From Dethiobacter sp. (GTDB lineage: Bacteria; Bacillota; Dethiobacteria; Dethiobacterales; Dethiobacteraceae), in contig JAGXRN010000014.1 of NCBI GenBank assembly GCA_018335875.1, positions 1 through 40,279 of the forward strand: a stretch of 40,279 nucleotides of DNA, in the 5' to 3' direction. The notes beneath the pieces are model-generated. The model ran no database searches. It saw only the letters and a program-made list of their open reading frames with translations, and had not been told where the DNA came from. Numbering within the stretch: the first letter of the stretch is position 1; each line of letters opens with the position of its first letter. The position numbers and the translations under genes were made by a program. This document shows, piece after piece, positions 1 to 6,324 of the stretch.

Positions 1-145
1 TTATCTTGTAAGCACGTTTATGGTTACACATTGGACACCGGAAACCATCTGGCCAACGGATTTTATATAGATGGTTCCGACAATCCTCTTCGGATGAGAA
101 TTTTTGTTGAAACTCCAACCAATTTAGTGCTTGCTGTTCAGCCAA
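1..145 (-). CDS. IS1595-type transposase, N-terminal part, cut by window edge
   Basis: The 48 visible codons begin MAEQQALNWLEFQQKF and continue into RWPDGFRCPMCNH. A short helical lead-in followed by a W-P-x-G-F-x-C-P-x-C zinc ribbon is the signature of the N-terminal domain of IS1595-family (ISXO2-like) transposases. C40 and C43 are the first zinc-ligand pair; the catalytic DDE/N domain would lie beyond the window edge. The start is a TTG at 143-145 with GGGAGG eight bases upstream. No longer reading frame fits, because an in-frame stop lies just upstream of the ribosome-binding site. Whether the gene is intact cannot be judged from here. It has its own well-formed promoter with two LexA-like boxes. 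Identification is by motif recall only. Confidence 0.75.
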   Translation of the reverse strand, partial: MAEQQALNWLEFQQKFSSEEDCRNHLYKIRWPDGFRCPMCNHKRAYKI

Positions 146-159
146 TCTTATCGCCTCCC

Positions 160-171
160 GAACTTATGTTC
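160..171. promoter_or_regulatory. LexA/DinR-like box, proximal
   Basis: The sequence GAACTTATGTTC matches the Gram-positive LexA core GAAC-N4-GTTC at all eight fixed positions, with a C before it as in the longer consensus. It lies between the predicted transcription start (about 175) and the ribosome-binding site (154-159). A repressor there would block elongation or initiation. Its centre is exactly 30 bp from that of the second box. LexA binding is inferred from the motif alone. Confidence 0.5.
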
Positions 172-181
172 TGCTAGCTAC

Positions 182-210
182 ATTATAACAAACATATGTT
201 CTGATGGCAA
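182..210 (-). promoter_or_regulatory. Sigma-A type promoter for the transposase gene
   Basis: On the minus strand, TTGCCA (205-210) and a perfect TATAAT (182-187) are separated by exactly 17 nt. Transcription would start near 175, about 30 nt before the TTG start codon. The spacer contains one LexA-like box and the early transcribed region contains the other, so the promoter looks repressible. Confidence 0.7.
190..201. promoter_or_regulatory. LexA/DinR-like box, distal, inside the promoter spacer
   Basis: AAACATATGTTC matches GAAC-N4-GTTC at seven of eight positions and carries the ATAT centre common in Bacillus DinR boxes. It occupies most of the 17-nt spacer between -35 and -10, the classical position for a competing repressor. 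It lies three helical turns from the proximal box. Confidence 0.45.
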
Positions 211-291
211 GAGGTTCCTGACCAAACTTGATACTCAGGTTGTTTAATACTCACATCCAGGCCGTTCTCTCAACCTCGGCTTTTCTAAAAA

Positions 292-381
292 ACATCTAAA
301 TCGACCACTCGCAAACACCCAACATCTATATCGACCACTCGCCAGACACCGACATCTAAATCGCTCTGTCACTGGGTTTAA
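292..381. repeat. Three direct repeats with 30-nt period
   Basis: The motif ACATCTAAATCGACCACTCG starts at 292. It recurs at 322 with one change (ACATCTATATCG) and at 352, where only the first half is kept (ACATCTAAATCG) and the rest has diverged. The spacing is exactly 30 nt each time. The second half of each unit (roughly CAAACACCCA) is less conserved. Multiple short direct repeats of this kind occur at the ends of IS21-family elements, where IstA binds, so this may be a leftover insertion-sequence end. No istA/istB is present. Nothing else is recognisable in 211-291. Confidence 0.7.
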
Positions 382-465
382 GCCATGTTTGGATATGTTC
401 CCTCAAAGCAAAAAAAATCACTTTTTTCACGCTCCGATTTCAACCGTAAAAACACACAATTGGCT

Positions 466-487
466 TAAATACTGGGCTTTCCAGCCC
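466..487 (-). terminator. Possible weak terminator after rlmD
   Basis: Immediately behind the rlmD stop codon the transcript can form GGGCT-GGAA-AGCCC, followed by AGTATTT. The stem is only 5 bp and the U-run is poor, so termination here is uncertain. The stretch 382-465 shows no gene, only an A-rich/T-rich segment near 404-437. Confidence 0.3.
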
Positions 488-488
488 C

Positions 489-1874
489 CTACTCTTTCAC
501 CCTTGTTATCAATACTACCGTCTCAACGTGCGTGGTGTGCGGAAACATGTCCACCGGCTGGACTTCTCTGACGGTAAAACTATGTCCGGTTAAATATTTC
601 AGATCCCGTGCCAGAGTGGCAGGGTTGCAGGATACGTAGATTAAACGGCTAGGTTCCATTTTTATAATTGCGTCAAGCAGTCTCTGCTCGCATCCCTTGC
701 GCGGCGGGTCAACCACTGCCACAGACGCGCTTAGCCACTTTCTTTGCAGTTGAGGGGCAACATCCTCCGCCAGGCCTATATGGAATTCAGCATTTTCAAT
801 CTTATTTAATTTTGCATTTTTCCTGGCATCATCCACAGCGGCTGCCACCGACTCCACACCTACCACGCGGCCGGCGTGCCTGCTCAGGTAGAGTGCTATG
901 GTGCCAATACCGCAGTAGAGGTCAAAGACTGTTTCGTTTCCGGTGAGAGCTGCGTATTCTTTTACTTTTTTATAAAGAGCTTCTGTCTGGACGGTGTTTA
1001 CCTGAAAAAAGGAGCGGGGCGAGATGTGAAAAGAAAGTCCGTGCAGATTTTCCGTAAGAAAAGGCCTACCCCACAGGGTTACATCTTCAGGGCCAAGGAT
1101 GACATTACCTTTCCTTGTATTTATATTCTGCACGATGCCGGCAACGTTATCGAGCCTGGAGCGCAGTGCATTGATGAGTTTATCAAGACCAGGTATTTGG
1201 TGGCCGTTTGTAACAAGTACTACCAGCGTCTCGCCGCTGGAAAAAGATGTCCTTGCTACAACGTGCCTGATCAGGCCAGTGTGTTCCTGTTCGTTATATA
1301 CAGGGATACCTGTCTCTTTGAGCACGCTGCGCACCACGTCAACGACCCTGTCGTTGGTGGGATGCTGAATCAGGCAGCAATCCACATTCACAATCCTGTG
1401 GCTGCGCCTTGCAAAAAAACCTGCTTTTACTGTAGGCCCATCCATGCCGACGGGAACTTGCGCTTTGTTACGGTAGCGCCAGGGATCAGTCATGCCAATA
1501 ACTGGCCGGACCACTACATCAAGGCCGCCGAGACGCCGTAGCGCCTGCTCCACCATATCGCGTTTAAGGCTTAACTGTGCCTGATAGTCAAGGTGTTGCA
1601 GCTGGCAGCCACCACAACTATCAAAATGCTCACAGGGAGGTTTTATGCGGGAAGGTGACGGCTTGTCCACGGAATCAAGAAGACACCTGGCATATGTCCT
1701 CTGTACTGAAATGACATTGGCTGTTACACTGTCACCAGGGACAGCTCCGGGCACAAACACAGTAAAGCCGTTAACCCGCGCCACCCCCTCACCGTCGTGG
1801 TTGAGGCGTTCTATACCCAATTGTATCTTTTCTCCCCTGCTGAGGGGAGGTTTTTGTTTTGGCGTCTTCATCAT
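489..1874 (-). CDS. rlmD: 23S rRNA (uracil-C5)-methyltransferase, RumA/RlmD (RlmCD) family
   Basis: This 461-residue enzyme transfers a methyl group from S-adenosylmethionine to C5 of uridines in 23S rRNA; in Bacillus one such enzyme modifies both U747 and U1939. An N-terminal TRAM RNA-binding domain (about residues 15-70) is followed by an iron-sulfur cluster motif with C81, C87, C90 and C166/C167, spaced as in RumA. The C-terminal Rossmann domain has the SAM motif DLYCGIGTIALYL, the catalytic-core motif DPPRKGC, and the nucleophile region YVSCNPATLARDL. Length and motifs are complete. Its start codon overlaps the rarD stop by 4 nt (ATGA), suggesting translational coupling to a functionally unrelated gene. 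RlmC, RlmD and RlmCD specificity cannot be told apart from sequence. Confidence 0.92.
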   Translation of the reverse strand: MMKTPKQKPPLSRGEKIQLGIERLNHDGEGVARVNGFTVFVPGAVPGDSVTANVISVQRTYARCLLDSVDKPSPSRIKPPCEHFDSCGGCQLQHLDYQAQLSLKRDMVEQALRRLGGLDVVVRPVIGMTDPWRYRNKAQVPVGMDGPTVKAGFFARRSHRIVNVDCCLIQHPTNDRVVDVVRSVLKETGIPVYNEQEHTGLIRHVVARTSFSSGETLVVLVTNGHQIPGLDKLINALRSRLDNVAGIVQNINTRKGNVILGPEDVTLWGRPFLTENLHGLSFHISPRSFFQVNTVQTEALYKKVKEYAALTGNETVFDLYCGIGTIALYLSRHAGRVVGVESVAAAVDDARKNAKLNKIENAEFHIGLAEDVAPQLQRKWLSASVAVVDPPRKGCEQRLLDAIIKMEPSRLIYVSCNPATLARDLKYLTGHSFTVREVQPVDMFPHTTHVETVVLITRVKE

Positions 1875-2803
1875 GGTGGTATCTCTATCTCTTTTGTTTT
1901 TTTGGATTTAAATTCAACCAAAACCCCAAAGTTAGATAGTGTGAAAATGATCAACCCCGCCCAGATAAAGCTGAAGCTGATAAAATGAGACAGCGAGAAA
2001 TGCTCTTTAAAAACAAAAATACCTAAGAACAAGCTGATGGAAGGAGCAATATATTGCAAGAAACCCATCATTGAAAGCCGGATTGACTGGATACCCCTGG
2101 CAAACCATACAAGAGGTGATGCTGTAACAATTCCTGAGCCCATCAGGATTATTATTGTCAGTAAAGGTACTGTGCCCAGGGCTCCTATTCCTCTTGCTTC
2201 TTTGCTTATAATATATATTAAAGCAATAGGCATAACTATAAGAGTCTCCAACGCAAGGGTAGTAATAGAATCCACCATAATTAATTTCTTTGTTAAACCG
2301 TAGAGAGCAAAGCTGAAGGCAAGAGCTAAAGATATCCAGGGAATCTTGCCGTATTGAACAGTTATTATCAATACACCTATTGCTGCCAGGGTAATTGCAA
2401 TACACTGCCAGCTTGTCAGTTTCTCTTTAAATATAGTCACCCCAAGTAGCACTACAACAAGAGGGCTAATATAGTACCCCATACTGGCCTCAATGACATG
2501 ATTGGAATTGACGGCAAAGATATAAGTAAACCAGTTTAAACTTATTAAAAATCCGCTTAAGAAAATAAATAATAAGTTCTTTTTATTTGTCAAAGCTGTG
2601 ATCATCCTTGGCCATCCTCCGGTGATAAGCAGCATGGAGCTTATAAAAATAAAAGACCAGAGTATGCGGTGGGCTAAGATTTCCAAAGCAGGTATTATAT
2701 CTAAAAGCTTCCAGTATAAAGGCAATATCCCCCAGGCAGTATAAGCACAAATACCATACAAGATTCCCATCGAATCATGCCCTGCTGCTTTTTTAACTAT
2801 CAT
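1871..2803 (-). CDS. rarD: EamA/DMT-family permease, RarD type
   Basis: A 310-residue polytopic membrane protein with about ten hydrophobic segments arranged as two EamA repeats. The N-terminal GILYGICAYTAWGILPLYWK and the later GWPRM and LNWFTYIFAVN segments are typical of RarD. RarD was named for chloramphenicol sensitivity, but the transported substrate is unknown. The ATG at 2803 is chosen because GGGAG lies eight bases upstream; an in-frame GTG at 2812 would overlap that ribosome-binding site. It precedes rlmD with a 4-nt overlap. The C-terminus ends in a charged lysine/glutamate tail. Family assignment is confident; function is not. Confidence 0.85.
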   Translation of the reverse strand: MIVKKAAGHDSMGILYGICAYTAWGILPLYWKLLDIIPALEILAHRILWSFIFISSMLLITGGWPRMITALTNKKNLLFIFLSGFLISLNWFTYIFAVNSNHVIEASMGYYISPLVVVLLGVTIFKEKLTSWQCIAITLAAIGVLIITVQYGKIPWISLALAFSFALYGLTKKLIMVDSITTLALETLIVMPIALIYIISKEARGIGALGTVPLLTIIILMGSGIVTASPLVWFARGIQSIRLSMMGFLQYIAPSISLFLGIFVFKEHFSLSHFISFSFIWAGLIIFTLSNFGVLVEFKSKKTKEIEIPP

Positions 2804-2858
2804 GGCCAGCACTCCCTAAACAATTTCATAATGAGCTTGTTGGTTTCCCTATGAAAAC

Positions 2859-2864
2859 AGTATA
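2859..2864 (-). promoter_or_regulatory. Possible -10 element upstream of rarD
   Basis: TATACT on the minus strand lies about 56 nt upstream of the rarD start. No good -35 is found at 16-18 nt (TTTCCC at 17). A 7-bp palindrome GCTTTGC-taact-GCAAAGC (2926-2944) lies further upstream and could be an operator or a stray hairpin. The region 2804-2964 otherwise shows no gene. Confidence 0.3.
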
Positions 2865-2964
2865 CACCAGGCTAGGCAGTTGGGAAAGCAAGAAAGCCTA
2901 GCTTTTCAGCGCCGGTTTCCCTACAGCTTTGCTAACTGCAAAGCGTTATAATTTCCTGCCGGTA

Positions 2965-2989
2965 CAAAAAAGGCGCTGCTGCAGCGCCT
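2965..2989 (-). terminator. Rho-independent terminator after the small protein gene
   Basis: On the minus strand an 8-bp GC-rich stem, AGGCGCTG-CAG-CAGCGCCT, is followed directly by TTTTTT. It lies 8 nt beyond the stop of the small gene at 2998-3162 and separates the azlCD/small-protein unit from rarD-rlmD. Confidence 0.85.
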
Positions 2990-2997
2990 GCTTAAAA

Positions 2998-3162
2998 TTA
3001 TATTTCCTCGATTTCTATTAGCCCTTCTTCATGCAAAGCAAGAATTACATCTTTAACATCAGCCTTTTTTTCCGCAGGCAGTGTGACCACAAATGAATCA
3101 ATCTGTGCCTGTTCCACCAGCTTTTTCACCTTCAGGTTACCAACTGTAAAGGTATCTGCCAA
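2998..3162 (-). CDS. Small acidic protein of unknown function (54 aa)
   Basis: A complete 54-codon frame opens with TTG at 3160-3162, preceded by AGGAGG with an 8-nt gap, and ends in TAA just before a strong terminator. The product begins MADTFTVGNLKVKKLVEQAQ, contains LPAEKKADVKDVILALHEEG, and ends in LIEIEEI. It has no signal peptide, cysteine or membrane segment. The pattern suggests a small alpha/beta fold with a C-terminal helix and an acidic strand. Good ribosome-binding site, plausible codon use and its own terminator all argue that it is real. I do not recognise the family. It follows azlD by 115 nt, with no clear promoter in between. Confidence 0.7.
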   Translation of the reverse strand: MADTFTVGNLKVKKLVEQAQIDSFVVTLPAEKKADVKDVILALHEEGLIEIEEI

Positions 3163-3277
3163 GAAGCATGCCTCCTATGCTCTATTAAATTTCTCCTACT
3201 GGCTGTGTCAGGGGAACGGTTGAAGAACCTTTACCCGAGTACAGCATCAAATCTATATTCCCGCAGGAGAGGTCAGT

Positions 3278-3601
3278 TTATGCATAGGGAAACAGCTGCA
3301 TCAGCATCACCAAAACCATGCCGGCTGTAACAGTGAATAACATGCTTTTAGTACGCCAGGCCACAAAAAACGCAGGCAAGGCCGCCACCAGATAGCTGTT
3401 TTGGAAAGAAAGATAAATCTGCCGTTCAGCTGTAAAGATACCCGGGACGATTAGCGCAGCCAAAACGGCAACGGGAACATAACGCAGCCAGGCAATAACC
3501 AGCGGCGGTATTTCCAGTCGCGTCAGGATATACATGGGTAGAAAGCGGGGCAAGTAGGTGACAAGCCCCATGCCGAGAATAATTAAGAGGACACTTTCCA
3601 T
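3278..3601 (-). CDS. azlD: Branched-chain amino acid export subunit AzlD
   Basis: A 107-residue protein with three to four hydrophobic segments and the motif TYLPRFLPMYIL near its N-terminus, typical of AzlD. It works with AzlC in the cytoplasmic membrane to export branched-chain amino acids or their analogues; azlCD confers 4-azaleucine resistance in Bacillus. The gene overlaps the end of azlC by 19 nt, so the pair is probably translationally coupled. Its length is normal for the family. Confidence 0.88.
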   Translation of the reverse strand: MESVLLIILGMGLVTYLPRFLPMYILTRLEIPPLVIAWLRYVPVAVLAALIVPGIFTAERQIYLSFQNSYLVAALPAFFVAWRTKSMLFTVTAGMVLVMLMQLFPYA

Positions 3602-4281
3602 TTTTCTGCCAAAACCCCCATTGTGGCTGTAAGTATTGTTGCCAGCATGATATACCAGCTGCCTGGGATATAAAGATAAAAAATAAGTGAGAGAGCACCT
3701 GACACAAAAGCAGCTGCCAGCAGCCTGCGTTCATTTATCTGGATGACCAAAAGAAAAATAAACATGGCATAAAGCGCGTACTCCATGGTTATAGCTGCAG
3801 TTACACCCCTGAAATATCCGCCAAACAGGGCACCAATGGCACTTCCCGTCACCCAGCCGGCATAAGCTGTACCAAACAGTCCCAGCATAAAAAGATATCC
3901 CCGCTGCTGCTCCCTGAATTCAGCGCTGGCCATGGCAAAGCTCTCATCGGTAAGCCAAAAGGACAAAAGAGGCAGCGCCCGCCGCGGATATCTTTGAAAA
4001 TTAGGTGATAGAGATGCACTCATCAGCAAGTGGCGCAGGTTAACCAAAAATACCGTAGCCACAATAGATGCTCCACCTGCCCCTGATGCCAGCATACTGA
4101 CAGAAATAAACTGGCCGCTGCCTGCAAACACCACCAGGGACATCAGCACAACAAGCCGCAAGTCAATACCGGCATGCCGGGCCAGTGCTCCGTAGGCAAA
4201 GCCAAGCGGCAGATAGCCGAGGACAATTGGTATTGCTTTTTTCATTCCCGCCAGGATATCATGCAAAGGCAGCAGCATCAT
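3583..4281 (-). CDS. azlC: Branched-chain amino acid exporter AzlC
   Basis: A 232-residue membrane protein of the AzlC family. The conserved GYLPLGFAYGALARHAG, VFAGSGQFISVSML and LVNLRHLLMSASLSP segments are all present, and the remainder contains several more membrane spans. It forms the large subunit of the azaleucine/branched-chain amino acid exporter with AzlD. The start is one of two adjacent ATGs (4281 or 4278) behind AGAGGGGG; the second gives better spacing. It is separated from rpsI by a palindromic element and a terminator. No convincing promoter is visible in the 40 nt between that terminator and the start. Confidence 0.9.
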   Translation of the reverse strand: MMLLPLHDILAGMKKAIPIVLGYLPLGFAYGALARHAGIDLRLVVLMSLVVFAGSGQFISVSMLASGAGGASIVATVFLVNLRHLLMSASLSPNFQRYPRRALPLLSFWLTDESFAMASAEFREQQRGYLFMLGLFGTAYAGWVTGSAIGALFGGYFRGVTAAITMEYALYAMFIFLLVIQINERRLLAAAFVSGALSLIFYLYIPGSWYIMLATILTATMGVLAEKWKVSS

Positions 4282-4322
4282 AACCCCCTCTTACCACTTA
4301 CACTAAATAGCCAGCTTTTTTA

Positions 4323-4349
4323 GAAAAAGACCAGTCCTGTAAACTGGTC
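4323..4349 (-). terminator. Rho-independent terminator between rpsI and azlC
   Basis: The transcript forms GACCAGT-ttacagg-ACTGGTC, a perfect 7-bp stem, followed by TTTTTCT. This is the first stem with a proper U-run after rpsI, so it is the likely end of the rplM-rpsI transcript. Its stem resembles the hairpin at 4498-4517 on the other side of the palindromic element. Confidence 0.75.
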
Positions 4350-4373
4350 AAAATGTAGTCAATATATGTTCCC

Positions 4374-4496
4374 AGGCCGTTCAAAAAGGATGCAGGACGC
4401 GGAGCAAGAAGCCCCGGCACCGCAGGCGTATATGGCTATACGTTGAGGATGCCGGGGCTTCGCAGCGACAATGCAATGCGCCTTTTTCAACGGCCT
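4374..4496. mobile_element. MITE/REP-like 123-bp nested palindrome
   Basis: The ends AGGCCGTTCAAAAAGG (4374-4389) and CCTTTTTCAACGGCCT (4481-4496) are inverted repeats matching at 15 of 16 positions. Inside lie a perfect 12-bp inverted repeat GAAGCCCCGGCA / TGCCGGGGCTTC (4408-4419, 4450-4461) and an apical CGTATA-tggc-TATACG (4427-4442). The whole can fold as one long interrupted hairpin. It has no coding capacity. Terminal inverted repeats, small size and intergenic position fit a non-autonomous mobile or REP-like element. No clear target-site duplication is seen. Copy number elsewhere in the genome is unknown. Confidence 0.65.
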
Positions 4497-4497
4497 C

Positions 4498-4517
4498 ACC
4501 AGTTCTGGCGAACTGGT
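4498..4517. terminator. Hairpin directly after rpsI (U-run missing on the minus strand)
   Basis: ACCAGTTC-tggc-GAACTGGT is a perfect 8-bp stem 8 nt past the rpsI stop. On the plus strand it is followed by TTTTT, as expected for a bidirectional terminator. On the minus strand, which is the transcribed direction here, the position of the U-run is taken by the palindromic element, whose terminal repeat starts 1 nt away. It may be the original rpsI terminator, now disrupted. Confidence 0.5.
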
Positions 4518-4525
4518 TTTTAGTA

Positions 4526-4918
4526 TTAACGCTTGGAAAATTGAGGAGCACGGCGGGCCTTTTTCAGGCCATACTTCTTACGTTCGATCATGCGCGGGTC
4601 ACGGGTCAGGAATCCGGCGCGCTTAAGGGCGGGTCGATACTCACCGTCCGCCTTGAGCAGTGCCCGGGCAATGCCGTGCCTGATGGCGCCGGCTTGGCCT
4701 GTGGTTCCGCCTCCCTCTACCTTGGCGATAACGTTAAACTTAGTGAGAGTCTCAGTCAGCCGAAGCGGTTGACGGATGATAAGCTTTAAAGTTTCCAGGC
4801 CAAAATACTCATCGATATTTCTTTGATTTATTGTTATCTGGCCGTCACCGGGAAGCAGGCGTACGCGTGCAACTGCGTTTTTTCTGCGTCCGGTGCCATA
4901 GTATTGTACTTGTGCCAC
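4526..4918 (-). CDS. rpsI: 30S ribosomal protein S9
   Basis: At 130 residues this is full length for bacterial S9. It opens [20 protein letters not shown] and ends in the basic tail [12 protein letters not shown], whose final arginine reaches toward the P-site tRNA anticodon. The start codon is GTG, eight bases after AAGGAGG. It lies 17 nt downstream of rplM, the usual pairing, and is the last gene of that transcript. Confidence 0.97.
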   Translation of the reverse strand: MAQVQYYGTGRRKNAVARVRLLPGDGQITINQRNIDEYFGLETLKLIIRQPLRLTETLTKFNVIAKVEGGGTTGQAGAIRHGIARALLKADGEYRPALKRAGFLTRDPRMIERKKYGLKKARRAPQFSKR

Positions 4919-4935
4919 CGATCATTCCTCCTTAC

Positions 4936-5367
4936 TCAAAATTCCCATACTTCGGGTAGTTGTGCTTCGTGGGGGTGCTCACTTCCGCTGTAAATACGGA
5001 CTTTTTTCAGCATAGCCCTGCCCAGGCGGTTATGGGGCAGCATTCCTTTCACCGACTGCATTACCATACGGTCAGGTTTGGTGGCAAGAAGCGTGCCGTA
5101 GGAAACCTTTTTCATACCGCCGGGATACCCCGAGTGGCGATAATAAAACTTCTGTTCAGCTTTGTTGCCTGTGAGGATAACCTTGTCGGCATTGATTACC
5201 ACCACGTGGTCACCAGTATCGATACTGGGAGTAAAAATCGGTTTATGTTTTCCGCGTAAGATGCGGGCGACTTCACTGGCCAGCCTGCCAAGGGGCTTGT
5301 CGGTGGCGTCGATAATAAGCCACTTACGCTCAACCTGCCCTTCTTTGGGCATAAACGTAGTACGCAT
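4936..5367 (-). CDS. rplM: 50S ribosomal protein L13
   Basis: 143 residues, the normal length for L13, an early-assembling large-subunit protein. [21 protein letters not shown] at the N-terminus and [13 protein letters not shown] near residue 110 are family hallmarks. ATG follows AAGGAGG with 7 nt spacing. It is transcribed with rpsI from a promoter about 80 nt upstream, independently of the preceding truA. A short untranslated leader precedes it. Confidence 0.97.
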   Translation of the reverse strand: MRTTFMPKEGQVERKWLIIDATDKPLGRLASEVARILRGKHKPIFTPSIDTGDHVVVINADKVILTGNKAEQKFYYRHSGYPGGMKKVSYGTLLATKPDRMVMQSVKGMLPHNRLGRAMLKKVRIYSGSEHPHEAQLPEVWEF

Positions 5368-5447
5368 TTCTTTTCCTCCTTGCTATAGAGACACTACTGT
5401 ATGCAAAATGCCGTAACGGGGCTGGAACGACAAATTGACACAAAGTA

Positions 5448-5476
5448 ATTTTATAATAAGCATCCTGCACTGTCAA
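5448..5476 (-). promoter_or_regulatory. Sigma-A promoter for rplM-rpsI
   Basis: On the minus strand a perfect TTGACA (5471-5476) and TAAAAT (5448-5453, five of six matches) are separated by 17 nt. The -35 lies 18 nt after the truA stop codon. Transcription would start near 5441, giving a leader of about 74 nt that includes a small GCC-ccgttac-GGC hairpin. An L13-type autoregulatory leader occurs here in other Bacillota; I cannot confirm it in this sequence. Confidence 0.8.
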
Positions 5477-5494
5477 GTAAAACTAATGCTAATG

Positions 5495-6226
5495 CTAATA
5501 TTTTACCTCACACAGCACCAAACCATGCGCTGGGGCTGTCCATCCGGCTTTGCTCCTGTCCCGGGCTGCAAGAACCGCAGTAAGGTCGGGCGGCCGCTTG
5601 CCGCGGCCTATCTCTATCAGAGTGCCCGTGATGATGCGCATCATGTTATAAAGGAAACCGTCTGCTTCGGCTGTTACAGAAATATAAGATTCCTGCTCCT
5701 TAACTTCCATGCGCATTATGTTTCTCTCTGTACTTCGCACAGCACTGCCGCTGGCCCGAAAAGAAGCAAAATCATGCCTGCCCACCAGTTGTGCGGCGGC
5801 GGCAGCCATGGCCGCCGGGTTAAGCGGATACTTTACGTGATAGGTATATTTACGGGAAAATACCCGGTGGTGGGGAGCGTTATCTATTGTATAGGAATAG
5901 ACTTTGCTTGTGGCACTGTAGCGCGCGTGAAACAAAGCAGAAACCGCCTCGGCCCTGTGAACGACTATATCTTTCGGCAGCACTGCATTTAGCGCATAAG
6001 GTATGCGGTCCACGGGAACACGGGTGGAAACCTGAAAGTTAACCACCTGTCCCTGGGCATGTACGCCTGTGTCTGTTCTGCCGGCGGCGGTGACACGCAC
6101 AGCAGTACCAAAAACGGTGGCAAGAGCCTGTTCTAAGATCTCCTGTACCGTCAGCGCATTGGACTGCAACTGAAAACCGTGGTAATCTGAGCCGTCATAT
6201 GCCAGTGTGAGCTTAATGTTCTCCAT
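5495..6226 (-). CDS. truA: tRNA pseudouridine(38-40) synthase TruA
   Basis: A 243-residue enzyme that isomerises U38, U39 and U40 in the tRNA anticodon arm. The catalytic aspartate is D52 in GRTDTGVHAQGQ; LTLAYDGSDYHGFQ near the N-terminus and GFLYNMMRIITGTLIEIG near the C-terminus are also typical. ATG follows GAGGTG with a short spacer. It sits 77 nt behind ecfT, the usual Bacillota order (ecfA-ecfA-ecfT-truA-rplM-rpsI). No promoter was seen for it, so it probably depends on readthrough from the ecf genes. Confidence 0.96.
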   Translation of the reverse strand: MENIKLTLAYDGSDYHGFQLQSNALTVQEILEQALATVFGTAVRVTAAGRTDTGVHAQGQVVNFQVSTRVPVDRIPYALNAVLPKDIVVHRAEAVSALFHARYSATSKVYSYTIDNAPHHRVFSRKYTYHVKYPLNPAAMAAAAAQLVGRHDFASFRASGSAVRSTERNIMRMEVKEQESYISVTAEADGFLYNMMRIITGTLIEIGRGKRPPDLTAVLAARDRSKAGWTAPAHGLVLCEVKY

Positions 6227-6264
6227 GAGGCACCTCGCTCTGCAGAGTTAATATTTGTCAGATG

Positions 6265-6324
6265 TTCGAATGTTTAGGCCTGACCCCAAGTTAGTTCAAT
6301 AGTTCAAACCTGACCCCAGGTTAG
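6265..6324. repeat. Two 30-nt-spaced copies of a GGGGTCAGG motif
   Basis: CCTGACCCCAAGTTAG (6279-6294) is repeated as CCTGACCCCAGGTTAG (6309-6324), exactly 30 nt apart with one change. The flanks are partly similar (TTCGAA / TTCAAT). The copy nearest ecfT contains that gene's stop codon and encodes its last residues. GGGGTCAGRCC-like motifs are widespread as dispersed REP-like repeats in bacteria; membership here is inferred. Confidence 0.55.

Noticed and set aside
292..381. Possible CRISPR array from 30-nt periodic repeats
   Set aside because: Repeats are tandem rather than separated by unique spacers, only three units exist, the third is half lost, and no cas genes are near.
404..437. A-run/T-run near 404-437 as the rlmD terminator
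   Set aside because: The possible stem is only A-T pairs around a 4-nt loop, too weak to support a terminator call.
876..1541. 221-codon open frame on the plus strand opposite rlmD
   Set aside because: It is the complement of a complete, motif-rich methyltransferase gene, shows no domain, and lacks a ribosome-binding site.
5368..5441. A definite L13-leader RNA upstream of rplM
   Set aside because: The region fits in position and length, but I could not match conserved blocks; kept only as a possibility in the promoter entry.
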